From: JAVDCA01 sp035293985
Lineage (GTDB): Bacteria; Pseudomonadota; Alphaproteobacteria; Rhizobiales; Xanthobacteraceae
Direction: 5' to 3'
Length of the DNA: 64,000 bases
Assembly (NCBI GenBank): GCA_035293985.1
Contig: DATGLS010000031.1
Location: forward strand, 62,001 to 126,000
Part shown: one piece after another, positions 43,825-52,941 of the stretch
Layout of the letters: each line of letters begins with the position of its first letter
Position numbering within the stretch: position 1 is the first letter of the stretch
Program-made: the position numbers and the translations under genes
The notes under the pieces: generated by a model
Seen by the model: only the letters and a program-made list of their open reading frames with translations
Told to the model about the DNA's origin: nothing
The model's database searches: none

Positions 43825-45449
43825 GCCTCGACCGCCCGGCCCTTGAGGGCAAACAGCCCGCGCGGACGCTTCTGGATGAACAGGATGATCAGCACCAGGA
43901 TCGCGATCTTGCCGAGGACGGCGCCGGCGAACGGCTCGAGAAACTTGTTGGCGATGCCGAGCGAGAGCGCGCCGACCAGCGTGCCCCACAGGTTGCCGAC
44001 GCCGCCGAACACCACGACCATGAAGCTGTCGATGATGTAGCCCTGCCCGAGATTGGGGCTGACATTGTCGATCTGCGACAGCGCCACGCCGGCGAGGCCG
44101 GCGATGCCCGAGCCGAGGCCGAAGGTGAGCGCGTCGATGCGCGAGGTGGCGATGCCCATGGCGGCCGCCATGGCGCGGTTCTGCGTCACCGCGCGCATCT
44201 CGAGGCCGAGCCGGGTGAAGCGCAGCAGGCCGATCAACGCGACGAAGACGATCAGCGCGAAGCAGATGATCCACAGCCGGTTGTAGGTGATGGTGATGTG
44301 GCCGAGCTCGAAGGCGCCGCTCATCCAGGAGGGCGAGCTCACCTCGCGGTTGGTCGGCCCGAATGCGGTGCGGACCGCCTGCTGCAGGGCGAGCGAGAGG
44401 CCCCAGGTGGCGAGCAGGGTCTCGAGCGGCCGGCCGTACAGGAAGCGGATGATGCCGCGCTCGATCAGCACGCCGACGAAGCCGGAGACCAGGAAGGCGA
44501 GCGGGATCGCGAGGATCAGCGAGTAGTCGAGCAGCATCGGATCGAAGGCGCGCAGGACCTGCTGCACCACGAAGGTCACGTAGGCGCCGAGCATGACCAT
44601 CTCGCCGTGCGCCATGTTGATGACGCCCATGACGCCGAACGTGATGGCGAGGCCGATGGCGGCGAGCAGCAGCACCGAGCCGAGCGAGAGGCCATACCAG
44701 GCGTTCTGCACGGTCTCCCAGATCTTGAGGTCGCTCTGAATCGCCGCGCTGGCGGCCTGCGCCGCCTTGCGCACCTCAGCCGGCGCGCTCGCCGGCACGT
44801 TGTCGAGCAGGGCCAGCGCATCCTGGTCGCCGCGGTCGCGGATGACCGCGATCGCGGCGAGCTTTTCGGCGGAACTCGAGTCGTCCGCGTAGAGGACGAC
44901 GGAGGCGCGGGCCTGCACCAGCGCACGCTTGGCGCGCGGATCGGTTTCCTGAGCGATCGCCTTGTCGAGCGCCGGCAGCGCGCTCGCCTCGTGCGACTTG
45001 AAGACCGCCTGCGCGGCGTCGTAGCGGCGGTTGGGGTCGCGCGCCATCAGGGTCAGGCCGCCGAGCGCGGCGTCGATGACGTTGCGCAGCCGGTTGTTGA
45101 CGACGACGGTGTCGAGGTCGTCGGGCGCCGGCGTGGTCACCGCCTGGCCGGTCGCGGCGTCGAGCAGCTTGTCGTCCCTGGTCTTGATGTAGACCTTCTT
45201 CTCCTGCGCGCTGAACATCAGCCGCGCGTCCTTGAGGGCTTCGAGCAGCTCGGCGGCGCGCGGATTGCCGCTCGCAACGACGCCGTCGATGGCGTCGCCC
45301 GTGTCGCTCAGTGAACCTTGGGTGAAGCCGACGAGCGCGTCCTCGTAGGGCCCCGCATGCGCGGCGGTGGCCACGAGCAGCATGTTGAGCAACATGGCGA
45401 GCGCGATTACGAGCGCGCCGAAGCGGTCGTAGAGCTTACGCATTTCCAA
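43821..45449 (-). CDS. urtB: Urea ABC transporter permease UrtB
   Basis: The 542-residue protein has an N-terminal signal-anchor (LVIALAMLLNMLLVATAAHA) and a ~200-residue periplasmic helical-repeat domain. The LivH-type permease follows from about residue 250 (LSLGSVLLLAAIGLAITFGV, VINMAHGEMVMLGAYVTFVV, ITYNRLWIICFALIVF, QIDNVSPNLGQGYIIDSFMV). The long N-terminal domain is normal for UrtB. It pairs with UrtC across the inner membrane. It is 103 bases downstream of urtA and overlaps urtC. Confidence 0.95.
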   Translation of the reverse strand: MEMRKLYDRFGALVIALAMLLNMLLVATAAHAGPYEDALVGFTQGSLSDTGDAIDGVVASGNPRAAELLEALKDARLMFSAQEKKVYIKTRDDKLLDAATGQAVTTPAPDDLDTVVVNNRLRNVIDAALGGLTLMARDPNRRYDAAQAVFKSHEASALPALDKAIAQETDPRAKRALVQARASVVLYADDSSSAEKLAAIAVIRDRGDQDALALLDNVPASAPAEVRKAAQAASAAIQSDLKIWETVQNAWYGLSLGSVLLLAAIGLAITFGVMGVINMAHGEMVMLGAYVTFVVQQVLRAFDPMLLDYSLILAIPLAFLVSGFVGVLIERGIIRFLYGRPLETLLATWGLSLALQQAVRTAFGPTNREVSSPSWMSGAFELGHITITYNRLWIICFALIVFVALIGLLRFTRLGLEMRAVTQNRAMAAAMGIATSRIDALTFGLGSGIAGLAGVALSQIDNVSPNLGQGYIIDSFMVVVFGGVGNLWGTLVGALSLGIANKFLEPFAGAVLGKIAILVLIILFIQKRPRGLFALKGRAVEA

Positions 45450-45552
45450 TCAAATCCCGGCGGCCGTCTCGTCGAGTGGAGGCGGCGAACGATCCGCCGC
45501 CTCCGAGGGGATCAAGCGCGATCCCGCTGCATTCGCGGTCAACGGGCGTTGG

Positions 45553-46863
45553 TTACGCTCCACCGCATTTCTGGGTGACGCGGTTGTAGTTGCCGCACTT
45601 GAGCTTCACCCAGTCGGCGTCGAGGTCCTTCGAGCCCGGCAGGTAGTCCGACCAGGCATCGCCCGGCACCAGGCCCTTGGTCTTCCACACCACGTCGAAC
45701 TGGCCGTCGGCGCGGATCTCGCCGATGTAGACCGGCTTGGTGATGTGATGGTTCGGCAGCAGCTCGGACATGCCACCGGTCAGGTTCGGCGCCTTGGTGC
45801 CGGGCAGCGCGTCGATCACCTTGTCGGGATCGACCGACTTCACCTTCTCGACCGCCTTCACCCACATGTTGAAGCCGATGTAGTGGGCTTCCATCGGATC
45901 GTTGGTGGTGCGCTTCGGGTTCTTGGTGAACTCGTGCCACTGTTTGATGAAGGCGGCATTGGCCGGCGTCTTGATCGACTCGAAGTAGTTCCACGCCGCC
46001 AGATGGCCGACCAGCGGCTTGGTGTCGAGACCGGCGAGCTCCTCTTCTCCGACCGAGAACGCGACCACCGGGATGTCGGTCGCCTTGATGCCCTGGTTGC
46101 CGAGCTCCTTGTAGAACGGCACGTTGGCGTCGCCGTTGATGGTCGAGACGACGGCGGTCTTCTTGCCGGCCGACCCGAACTTCTTGACGTCGGCGACGAT
46201 CGTCTGCCAATCGGAGTGACCGAACGGCGTGTAGTTGATCATGATGTCCTCGTCCTTCACGCCTTTGAGCTTGAGGTAGGCTTCGAGGATCTTGTTGGTG
46301 GTGCGTGGATAGACGTAATCGGTGCCGGCGAGCACCCAGCGCTTCACCGAGCCGCCGTCCTTGCTCATCAGGTAGTCGACCGCCGGGATCGCCTGCTGGT
46401 TCGGGGCGGCGCCGGTGTAGAACACGTTGCGCTCGCTCTCCTCGCCCTCGTACTGCACCGGATAGAACAGGATGTTGTTGAGCTCCTTGAACACCGGCAG
46501 CACGGATTTGCGCGAGACCGAGGTCCAGCAGCCGAACACGGCCGAGACCTTGTCCTTGCTGATGAGCTCGCGCGCCTTCTCGGCGAACAGCGGCCAGTTC
46601 GACGCCGGGTCGACCACCACCGCCTCGAGCTTGCGGCCGAGCAGGCCGCCCTTCTTGTTCTGCTCCTCGATCAGCATGAGCATCACGTCCTTGAGCGTGG
46701 TCTCGCTGATCGCCATGGTGCCGGATAGCGAATGCAGGATGCCGACCTTGATGGGCTCGCCCGCCGCGAAGGCGCGCGTCCCAGTGACCGCGAGGCTGGC
46801 CGCGGAGGCCAGCGCGCCGCGCAGAAACGGTCGTCGGCCGACCGGTTTATTGAAATTGATCAT
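45553..46863 (-). CDS. urtA: Urea ABC transporter substrate-binding protein UrtA
   Basis: The 436-residue protein starts with a Tat-like leader (GRRPFLRGALASAASLA with the twin Arg, cleavage near residue 33). It is a branched-chain amino-acid-type binding protein (GILHSLSGTMAISETTLKDV, GLLGRKLEAVVVDPASNWPL, SAVFGCWTSVSRKSVLPVFK, LNNILFYPVQYEGEESERNV), and the FYPVQYEG and PMEAHYIGFNMWVKAVEK segments are characteristic of UrtA. It would capture urea in the periplasm. It is first in the urt-ure operon, so the operon promoter should lie in 46864-47147. Confidence 0.96.
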   Translation of the reverse strand: MINFNKPVGRRPFLRGALASAASLAVTGTRAFAAGEPIKVGILHSLSGTMAISETTLKDVMLMLIEEQNKKGGLLGRKLEAVVVDPASNWPLFAEKARELISKDKVSAVFGCWTSVSRKSVLPVFKELNNILFYPVQYEGEESERNVFYTGAAPNQQAIPAVDYLMSKDGGSVKRWVLAGTDYVYPRTTNKILEAYLKLKGVKDEDIMINYTPFGHSDWQTIVADVKKFGSAGKKTAVVSTINGDANVPFYKELGNQGIKATDIPVVAFSVGEEELAGLDTKPLVGHLAAWNYFESIKTPANAAFIKQWHEFTKNPKRTTNDPMEAHYIGFNMWVKAVEKVKSVDPDKVIDALPGTKAPNLTGGMSELLPNHHITKPVYIGEIRADGQFDVVWKTKGLVPGDAWSDYLPGSKDLDADWVKLKCGNYNRVTQKCGGA

Positions 46864-47147
46864 GCGATGTCCTCTCTGTGTGCGCGTCGCGGCCCGGCAC
46901 CGTTTCGCTGCGGAGGCGTCCGCAAGGAGCGTGCCAAGGCGCTGCCGGCGGCTAAGCCGCTGACTCGGCGACGATTCGAGAGGGCGCGGGAAATCTATCT
47001 ACGTTTGAATGTGACAGCGCAGGGGGCGATTTGTTCATAAAATCGGCACGCGCCTAAAATTTGGGCGCGGGGTCATTGCGCCTACGATGGGCAGCAATTC
47101 TCCTCGATTTTACAACGTCGACCTTCCTCATCCGGTGAGCACAACCA

Positions 47148-48524
47148 ATGACGACGTCAGACGATGCGACGATCTCGAAGATCACCCATGCGCTCGCCGC
47201 GTACATCGCCGGCAGCGCGGAGCGCGAGCTGCCCGGCGACGTCACCGCCAAGACCAAGCTGCACATCCTCGACACGCTCGCCGCCATGCTGTCGGGGGCA
47301 CGGCTCAAGCCGGGCGAGCTCGCGGCGGCCTATGTGGAATCGCTCGGCGGCCGGCCCGAGGCGACCGTGATCGGCACACCCATCATCACTTCGGCGGTCA
47401 ATGCGGCGCTCGCCAACGGCATGATGGGGCATGCGGACGAGACCGACGACTCGCATCTCGGCGGCCTCTTTCATCCCGGCTGCGCGATCGTGCCGGCCGC
47501 GCTCGCGATGGCCGAGCGGGCGGGCCGCGGCGGCGCCGACCTCATCCGCGTGGTTGCGCTCGGCTATGACGTCGGCGCCCGCATCGCGCCGGCGCTCGGA
47601 TCGCGCCGCTCCGATACGGCGAGCCACAGCACGCACAGCCTCGGCGCACTGTTCGGCGCGACGGCGGCCGCGGCGGCGCTGCTGCGCCTCGATGCGAAAG
47701 AGGTGCGCCACGCCCTCTCCTACGCGACGCAGCAGGCCTCCGGCGTCGCGTACTGGTCGCGCGACCACGAGCATATCGAAAAGGCGTTCGACTTCGGCGG
47801 CATGGGCGCGCGCAACGGCGTCGCCGCCGCCACCATGGTGGCGGCCGGCTTCACCGGCGTCGACGACCCGCTCGGCGGCAAGCACAACCTGTTCACGGCG
47901 CTCGGCGCCGCGCCGGCGCCCGACAAGCTGACCGCCGAGCTTGGGCATCGCTACGAGATCATGCACGCCTCGATCAAGAAATGGTGCGTCGGCTCGCCGA
48001 TCCAGGCGGCGCTCGACGCGCTCACGCTCCTGATGGCCGAGCACCGGCTGGGCGCCGACGACGTGCGGGCGATCGTCGTCGACATGCCGGACGACCGCCT
48101 GCACATCGTCGACAACCGCGCCATTCCGGACATCTGCCTGCAATACCTGCTCGCGGTCACGCTCGCCGACGGCACGCTCACTTTCGCGAGCGCCCACGAC
48201 TATGCGCGCATGCAGGACCCCGCCGTCCAGGCGCTGCGAGCGCGCATCGAGGTGATGCCGAGCGCCGAGCTGACCGCGGCGGTGCCGGCGCGCCAGGCGA
48301 TCGTCACGATCGAGACCACCGACGGGCGCAGCCTGCGGCACCGCACCTACGCGGTTCGCGGGACGCCGGACAATCCGATGAGCCAGAACGAGGTCGAGGC
48401 GAAGGCGCGCGATCTCATGGGGCCGATCATCGGCGCCGAGCGGGCGGATAAGCTGATCGCAGCGGTGGCGTCACTCGAACGATTGAAACTCGCGACGGAG
48501 CTGCGCCCATTGCTGCAGGCATAG
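47148..48524 (+). CDS. MmgE/PrpD family protein, copy 2
   Basis: The 458-residue protein is divergent from urtA. PrpD-fold features are KTKLHILDTLAAMLSGARLK, NGMMGHADETDDSHLGGLFH (the His-Ala-Asp-Glu-Thr-Asp-Asp run), SHSTHSLGALFGATAAAAAL and a conserved C-terminal domain (HASIKKWCVGSPIQAALDAL). It differs clearly from copies 1 and 3, with HADETDD where they have ELDD, so it may have a different substrate. Proteins of this family include 2-methylcitrate dehydratase and iminodisuccinate or itaconyl-type hydratases. Its place next to the urea operon may be chance. Confidence 0.87.
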   Translation: MTTSDDATISKITHALAAYIAGSAERELPGDVTAKTKLHILDTLAAMLSGARLKPGELAAAYVESLGGRPEATVIGTPIITSAVNAALANGMMGHADETDDSHLGGLFHPGCAIVPAALAMAERAGRGGADLIRVVALGYDVGARIAPALGSRRSDTASHSTHSLGALFGATAAAAALLRLDAKEVRHALSYATQQASGVAYWSRDHEHIEKAFDFGGMGARNGVAAATMVAAGFTGVDDPLGGKHNLFTALGAAPAPDKLTAELGHRYEIMHASIKKWCVGSPIQAALDALTLLMAEHRLGADDVRAIVVDMPDDRLHIVDNRAIPDICLQYLLAVTLADGTLTFASAHDYARMQDPAVQALRARIEVMPSAELTAAVPARQAIVTIETTDGRSLRHRTYAVRGTPDNPMSQNEVEAKARDLMGPIIGAERADKLIAAVASLERLKLATELRPLLQA

Positions 48525-48529
48525 CGCCG

Positions 48530-48642
48530 TAGGCTGGGCAAAATCGCCCGGTATCGCCTATCCGCGTGGGCAACCGCGCATTTGGCGATTTTTCCCACGC
48601 GGTGGGGCATGAGCACGCGCGGTTGCCCACCCTACGAATGCA
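48530..48642. repeat. GTGGGCAAA-type repeat, family B, copy 3
   Basis: GTAGGCTGGGCAAAATCGCC at the left and GCGCGGTTGCCCACCCTAC at the right are the family B ends; CGTGGGCAACCGCG pairs with CGCGGTTGCCCACC and TTGGCGATTTTTCCCACGCG repeats the internal motif seen at 26486. It separates the convergent PrpD-family genes 2 and 3. Confidence 0.75.
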
Positions 48643-48643
48643 G

Positions 48644-50041
48644 CTACGAATGCAGCAGCTCGATCAGCTGCTTTGCATTTTTCAATTCATCCAGCCCGAG
48701 CACCGCGTCGACCAGCGCCTGCTGGCGCGCCGGCGCGAGCTTGTTGCGGGTGAGCGACTTGAACTTGGCGACGATATCGTCGGCGCTCGCGAACGACTGC
48801 TCGGAGCCACGCGGGGCTTCGCGCGTCTCCGTATGCACGGACCCGTCGCGCAGATGCACATCGACGCGCGCCTTGTGGCGGTAGGCGGAGCCGAGCGCGG
48901 TGATCTGCGGGTCATGCACGACCTCGACCTTGCGCGAGAGCGCGATACGCGCGGGATCCTCGATCGCGGCTTCGGTAAACTGGTCGACCGAGACGTCGCC
49001 TTCGATCAGCAGCGTGGCGACGCAGAACGGCAGATTGAGCTGCGCGGTGGTCATGCTGTCGGGCCGGTAGGGCCAGCCGACGTGATCGACCGTGACCTGC
49101 GAGCCGTGCACCACGATCTTGTCGAGCTCATCGAGCCCGAACGGGCGGCGGGCGCGAATGTCGCGGATCGCATCGAGGGTCGTGTGGTTGCTGCCGACGC
49201 AGGAATAGAACTTGAGCGAGATGCGCATGGTCTCGAAGCGCTCGCCGAGCCCGGCGCTGAGCTGGGCGAGGTCGAAACGGTCGCTCGAGCGGGAGAACGT
49301 CGTGCAGAAGCCGCCATAGGGTGCCTCGAACACGTCGGCGATGCCGGTGAAGCCGCGCTGGGCGAGCAGCGCGCCGTAGAGCCCGCTCTGCGCCGAGCGG
49401 CCCGCATGCATGCGCTTCACCATGGCGCCGTATTGCGCCGCCATCAGGCCGGCCGACTGGGTGCCGGCGATGCCGAGCGCATGCACGGCCTGCTCGGGCG
49501 TAAGCCCGAGGCCGCGCGCCGCCCCTGCCGCGGCCGAAAAGACGCCGACGGTTGCCCCCGAATGCCAGCCCTGGCCGATGTGCTCCTGTCCCATGCACTT
49601 GCCGACGCGCGGCCCGATCTCGTAGCCAGCGACCGCGGCGGCGAGGAAATCCCGACCGGAGAGGTCGGCATGGCTTTCGGCGACGGCGATCAGCGCCGGC
49701 AGCGTGACGGCGCCGACATGCAGCACGCCCTGCCGGTGCACGTCGTCGAGCTCGAAGCCCTGCACCTGCGTGCCGTTGACCAGCGCGGCGTGCGGCGAGG
49801 ACAGGCGCTGCCCGGTCCCCCACACCGAGGTCGTGCGGGTCGCGTCGAGCGCCGCGCAGGTCTCGCGCGCGATCCGGCACCACTCGAGGTCGGCGCCATA
49901 AATCGCGCAGCCGAGCGAATCGAGAATGAGCAGCTTGATGCGTTCGCATACCTCGGCAGGAATTCGCGCATAGCTCAGCCCGACGACGAACTCGGCGATC
50001 GCCCGCGTGTGGACATTCTCGGCTCCGGCATGCTGTTGCAT
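48644..50041 (-). CDS. MmgE/PrpD family protein, copy 3
   Basis: The 465-residue protein has the family features ERIKLLILDSLGCAIYGADL, ALVNGTQVQGFELDDVHRQG (Glu-Leu-Asp-Asp with nearby His), GQGWHSGATVGVFSAAAGAA and KFYSCVGSNHTTLDAIRDIR. It is closer to copy 1 than to copy 2 in its ELDD motif. The dehydratase or isomerase substrate is unknown. It converges with copy 2 across a family B repeat and has no operon partners. Confidence 0.87.
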   Translation of the reverse strand: MQQHAGAENVHTRAIAEFVVGLSYARIPAEVCERIKLLILDSLGCAIYGADLEWCRIARETCAALDATRTTSVWGTGQRLSSPHAALVNGTQVQGFELDDVHRQGVLHVGAVTLPALIAVAESHADLSGRDFLAAAVAGYEIGPRVGKCMGQEHIGQGWHSGATVGVFSAAAGAARGLGLTPEQAVHALGIAGTQSAGLMAAQYGAMVKRMHAGRSAQSGLYGALLAQRGFTGIADVFEAPYGGFCTTFSRSSDRFDLAQLSAGLGERFETMRISLKFYSCVGSNHTTLDAIRDIRARRPFGLDELDKIVVHGSQVTVDHVGWPYRPDSMTTAQLNLPFCVATLLIEGDVSVDQFTEAAIEDPARIALSRKVEVVHDPQITALGSAYRHKARVDVHLRDGSVHTETREAPRGSEQSFASADDIVAKFKSLTRNKLAPARQQALVDAVLGLDELKNAKQLIELLHS

Positions 50042-50247
50042 CAGGCGTTCGCCTCCCTCTCACGTTCGATCGATATGAATTTATCGTCAACAACGCTGCA
50101 ATGCGCGAGGTGCGGATTCACGATTGCGCAGCGTTTGCTGCCGGCAAACCCTTGAGATCACGCGGCAGGGCAAGCGGCAACGATCAATACATCAAGTTTT
50201 CGCCGTTCCGTCAGCACTTTTTAAACCAACAGATTTAACGACAAATT

Positions 50248-52794
50248 TTGCCATCGCCGATAAGACAACTGTATGGCGAAATGCGGCTCGGGCGTGAAAT
50301 GACAGGCTCTCAGACCACGGCGGACGGCCGCAGCACCGATACTTTGAAGACGGTGCTGGCGCTGCATGCCATCGCGCTCGACGGCATGGCCGAGGGCCTG
50401 TGCCTGCTCGACGACGAGCTGAGAGTCGTGCTGTTCAATCGCAAGCTGGTCGACATCCTCGGCCTGCCGCGCGAGAGCATGCAGGTCGGCGCGCCGCTCA
50501 AGGCCGTTCTCGGCCAGGTGAGCGTCGATGTCAACGACCGGGCTTCGGCTGCCGACGTCCAGCGCGCCGAGATGTGGCGCGATCTCGCCGGCATGTTCAC
50601 GCGTCGCGAGTCGTTCGATCTCGACCGCCGCACCGCGAGCGGCGCGGTCGCGCGGCTGCGCTTCCAGCCGGTGCACGGCGGCGGCTGGGTGGCGACCTGC
50701 GTGCGCGCACAGGAGCAGACGGCCGAGCGCGAGCGTGACGCGGCACTCGACCGCTGGCGGCAGATCTTCGTCAACAGCTCACGCGGCGTCTGCATGTACG
50801 ACGCGGACAAGCGCCTGGTGCTGCACAACGAGCGCTACCTGCTGCTGTTCGGCTTCGACAACGACCGGATCAAGCCGGGCCTGCAATACCGCGACATCCT
50901 GGCGCTCGCGGGCGAGCTCGGCATCCAGGCGGAGCTGGCGCCGGCCAAGCGCGACGAGATGCAGGCGGCGGCGTTCCGCGCCGAGCCCACCACTCAGCAG
51001 CTCAGCCTCACCGACGGGCGGACCATCGAGATGACGGTGCGCCCGGCCGGGGGCGACGGCTGGATCGCCGAATGCGAGGACGTGACCGCGAACGTGCGCT
51101 ACGAGCGGGCGCTGCACGAGCGCAACCAGCTGCTCGACGCGACCCTCGAGCACATGGCGCACGGCCTGTGCGCGTTCGACCAGAACCTGCAGCTGATCGT
51201 GGTCAACCGCCGCTATCTCGAGATCTACGGGCTCACCGAGGCCGACGCGCGGCCCGGCACCTCGCTGTTCGACTTGATGAAGCAGAGCGTCGCGCGCGGC
51301 GTGCATCGCCCCGGCATCACGGTCGAGCAGATGTACGAGGATTTCAAGCAGCGGCTGATCGACAACAAGGAGCCGGTCCTGCACCGCATTCTCGCCGACG
51401 GCCGCATCATCGCGGTGCGCCATCAGCCGATGGCGAGCGGCGGCTGGGTCGGCACCTACGAGGACATCACCGAGCGCCACCAGGCCGAGGAGCACATCGC
51501 CCACATGGCGCGGCACGATGCGCTCACCGAGCTGCCCAACCGGCTGCTGTTTCACGAGAAGATGGCCGACGGCCTGGTACGGGTCGAGCGCAGCGGCGAC
51601 TCGATGGCGGTGATGTGCCTCGACCTCGACAACTTCAAGGGCATCAACGATTCGCTCGGCCACCCGATCGGCGACAAGCTGCTGCAGAAGATCGCGCAGC
51701 GGCTGTGCGGCAAGCTCGCCAGCGTCGACACCATCGCGCGACTGGGCGGCGACGAGTTCGCGATCCTGCATCCGATGAAGAGCCTGCAGGACGCCGAGGA
51801 TCTGGCGCGCGCCCTGTGCGCCGCGGCGGCCGAGCCGATCATCATCGACGGGCAGGAGATCGCGACCGGCATCAGCATCGGCATCGCGATCGCGCCGACG
51901 AACGGCAAGACCAGCGAGCACCTGATGAAATGCGCCGATCTCGCGCTCTATCAGGCGAAATATCAGGGGCGCAACACCTACCGCTTCTTCGAGCCGGCGA
52001 TGGACGCCCGCCTGCAGGTGCGTCGCGCGCTGGAAACCGATCTGCGCCGCGCGCTCGGCGCCGGCGAATTCCAGCTCGCCTACCAGCCGCAGATCAATCT
52101 CGCCACCAACGAGCTCGTCGGCTTCGAGGCGCTGCTGCGCTGGCATCACCCGGAGCGCGGGCCGGTGTCGCCGGCGGAGTTCATTCCGGTCGCCGAGGAG
52201 ATCGGCCTAATCATCCCGATCGGCCAATGGGTGCTGCGGCAGGCCTGCACCGAGGCCGCCAAATGGCCGCGCGGCATGAAGGTCGCCGTCAACCTGTCGC
52301 CGGTGCAGTTCCGCGGCCGCGGCCTGCTCACGACCGTGACGCAGACGCTCGCCGCCGCCGGGCTGTCGGCGGACAGGCTCGAGCTCGAGATCACCGAGGC
52401 GGTGCTGCTCGAGCAGAACGAGACCAACATCGGCACGCTGCACCAGCTACGCGCGCTCGGCGCGCGCATCGCGATGGACGACTTCGGCACCGGCTACTCC
52501 AGCTTGAGCTACCTGCGCAGCTTCCCATTCGACAAGATCAAGATCGACCGCTCGTTCGTGTTCGACAGCATCGCGGGCCAGCAGGGCGAGGCGATCATCC
52601 GCACCATCGCCGAGCTCGGCTCGACGCTGGGCATCGTGACCACCGCCGAGGGCATCGAGACCGCCGAGCAGCTGCAGCTCGTGCGCCGTGCCGGCTGCAC
52701 CGAGGGCCAGGGCTACCTGATCGGCCGGCCGTGCTCGGGCACGCAGGCGCTCGAATACATCGCCCGCACCGTGCGCAGCGTCGCGGCGGCGTGA
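50248..52794 (+). CDS. PAS-containing GGDEF-EAL protein (cyclic di-GMP turnover)
   Basis: The 848-residue cytosolic protein has three PAS-like modules at about residues 40-145, 165-275 and 290-405 (each with a DxxLRVVLFNRK-, DKRLVLHNERY- or DQNLQLIVVNRRY-type strand). A GGDEF domain with intact RLGGDEFAIL at about 497-506 and an EAL domain with FEALLRWHHP at about 625 follow. The EAL has NLSPVQF, DDFGTGYSSLSYLRSFPFDK and TTAEGIETAEQL, all catalytic positions. Both synthesis and breakdown of cyclic di-GMP look possible. No membrane helix is seen. ATGs at 50281 and 50299 are alternative starts. Confidence 0.92.
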   Translation: MPSPIRQLYGEMRLGREMTGSQTTADGRSTDTLKTVLALHAIALDGMAEGLCLLDDELRVVLFNRKLVDILGLPRESMQVGAPLKAVLGQVSVDVNDRASAADVQRAEMWRDLAGMFTRRESFDLDRRTASGAVARLRFQPVHGGGWVATCVRAQEQTAERERDAALDRWRQIFVNSSRGVCMYDADKRLVLHNERYLLLFGFDNDRIKPGLQYRDILALAGELGIQAELAPAKRDEMQAAAFRAEPTTQQLSLTDGRTIEMTVRPAGGDGWIAECEDVTANVRYERALHERNQLLDATLEHMAHGLCAFDQNLQLIVVNRRYLEIYGLTEADARPGTSLFDLMKQSVARGVHRPGITVEQMYEDFKQRLIDNKEPVLHRILADGRIIAVRHQPMASGGWVGTYEDITERHQAEEHIAHMARHDALTELPNRLLFHEKMADGLVRVERSGDSMAVMCLDLDNFKGINDSLGHPIGDKLLQKIAQRLCGKLASVDTIARLGGDEFAILHPMKSLQDAEDLARALCAAAAEPIIIDGQEIATGISIGIAIAPTNGKTSEHLMKCADLALYQAKYQGRNTYRFFEPAMDARLQVRRALETDLRRALGAGEFQLAYQPQINLATNELVGFEALLRWHHPERGPVSPAEFIPVAEEIGLIIPIGQWVLRQACTEAAKWPRGMKVAVNLSPVQFRGRGLLTTVTQTLAAAGLSADRLELEITEAVLLEQNETNIGTLHQLRALGARIAMDDFGTGYSSLSYLRSFPFDKIKIDRSFVFDSIAGQQGEAIIRTIAELGSTLGIVTTAEGIETAEQLQLVRRAGCTEGQGYLIGRPCSGTQALEYIARTVRSVAAA

Positions 52795-52807
52795 TCTGAG
52801 CGGGCAG

Positions 52808-52934
52808 CCCGCATGGAGCCCCCGGGTCTTGCCTTCGGCAAGCCCAAGGGTGACCTCCGCGAAATGCGAGGAAGCCGGCGGATGGGCTATTCCCGGATTG
52901 CGGCGCTTCGCGCCTCCATCCGGGCTACGGCTTG
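52808..52934. repeat. Short dispersed repeat near the GGDEF-EAL gene end
   Basis: GGTCTTGCCTTCGGCAAGCCC and CCCGGATTGCGGCGCTTCGC with CGCCTCCATCCGGGCTACGG form two small hairpins of a type seen widely in GC-rich alphaproteobacterial intergenic DNA. It separates the convergent GGDEF-EAL and carbamoyltransferase genes and may act as a two-way terminator. Confidence 0.5.
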
Positions 52935-52941
52935 AGCGCGC

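Noticed and set aside
42307..44040. Long plus-strand open frame opposite urtC
   Set aside because: Antisense shadow with Asp/Glu/Arg-rich composition and no domain.
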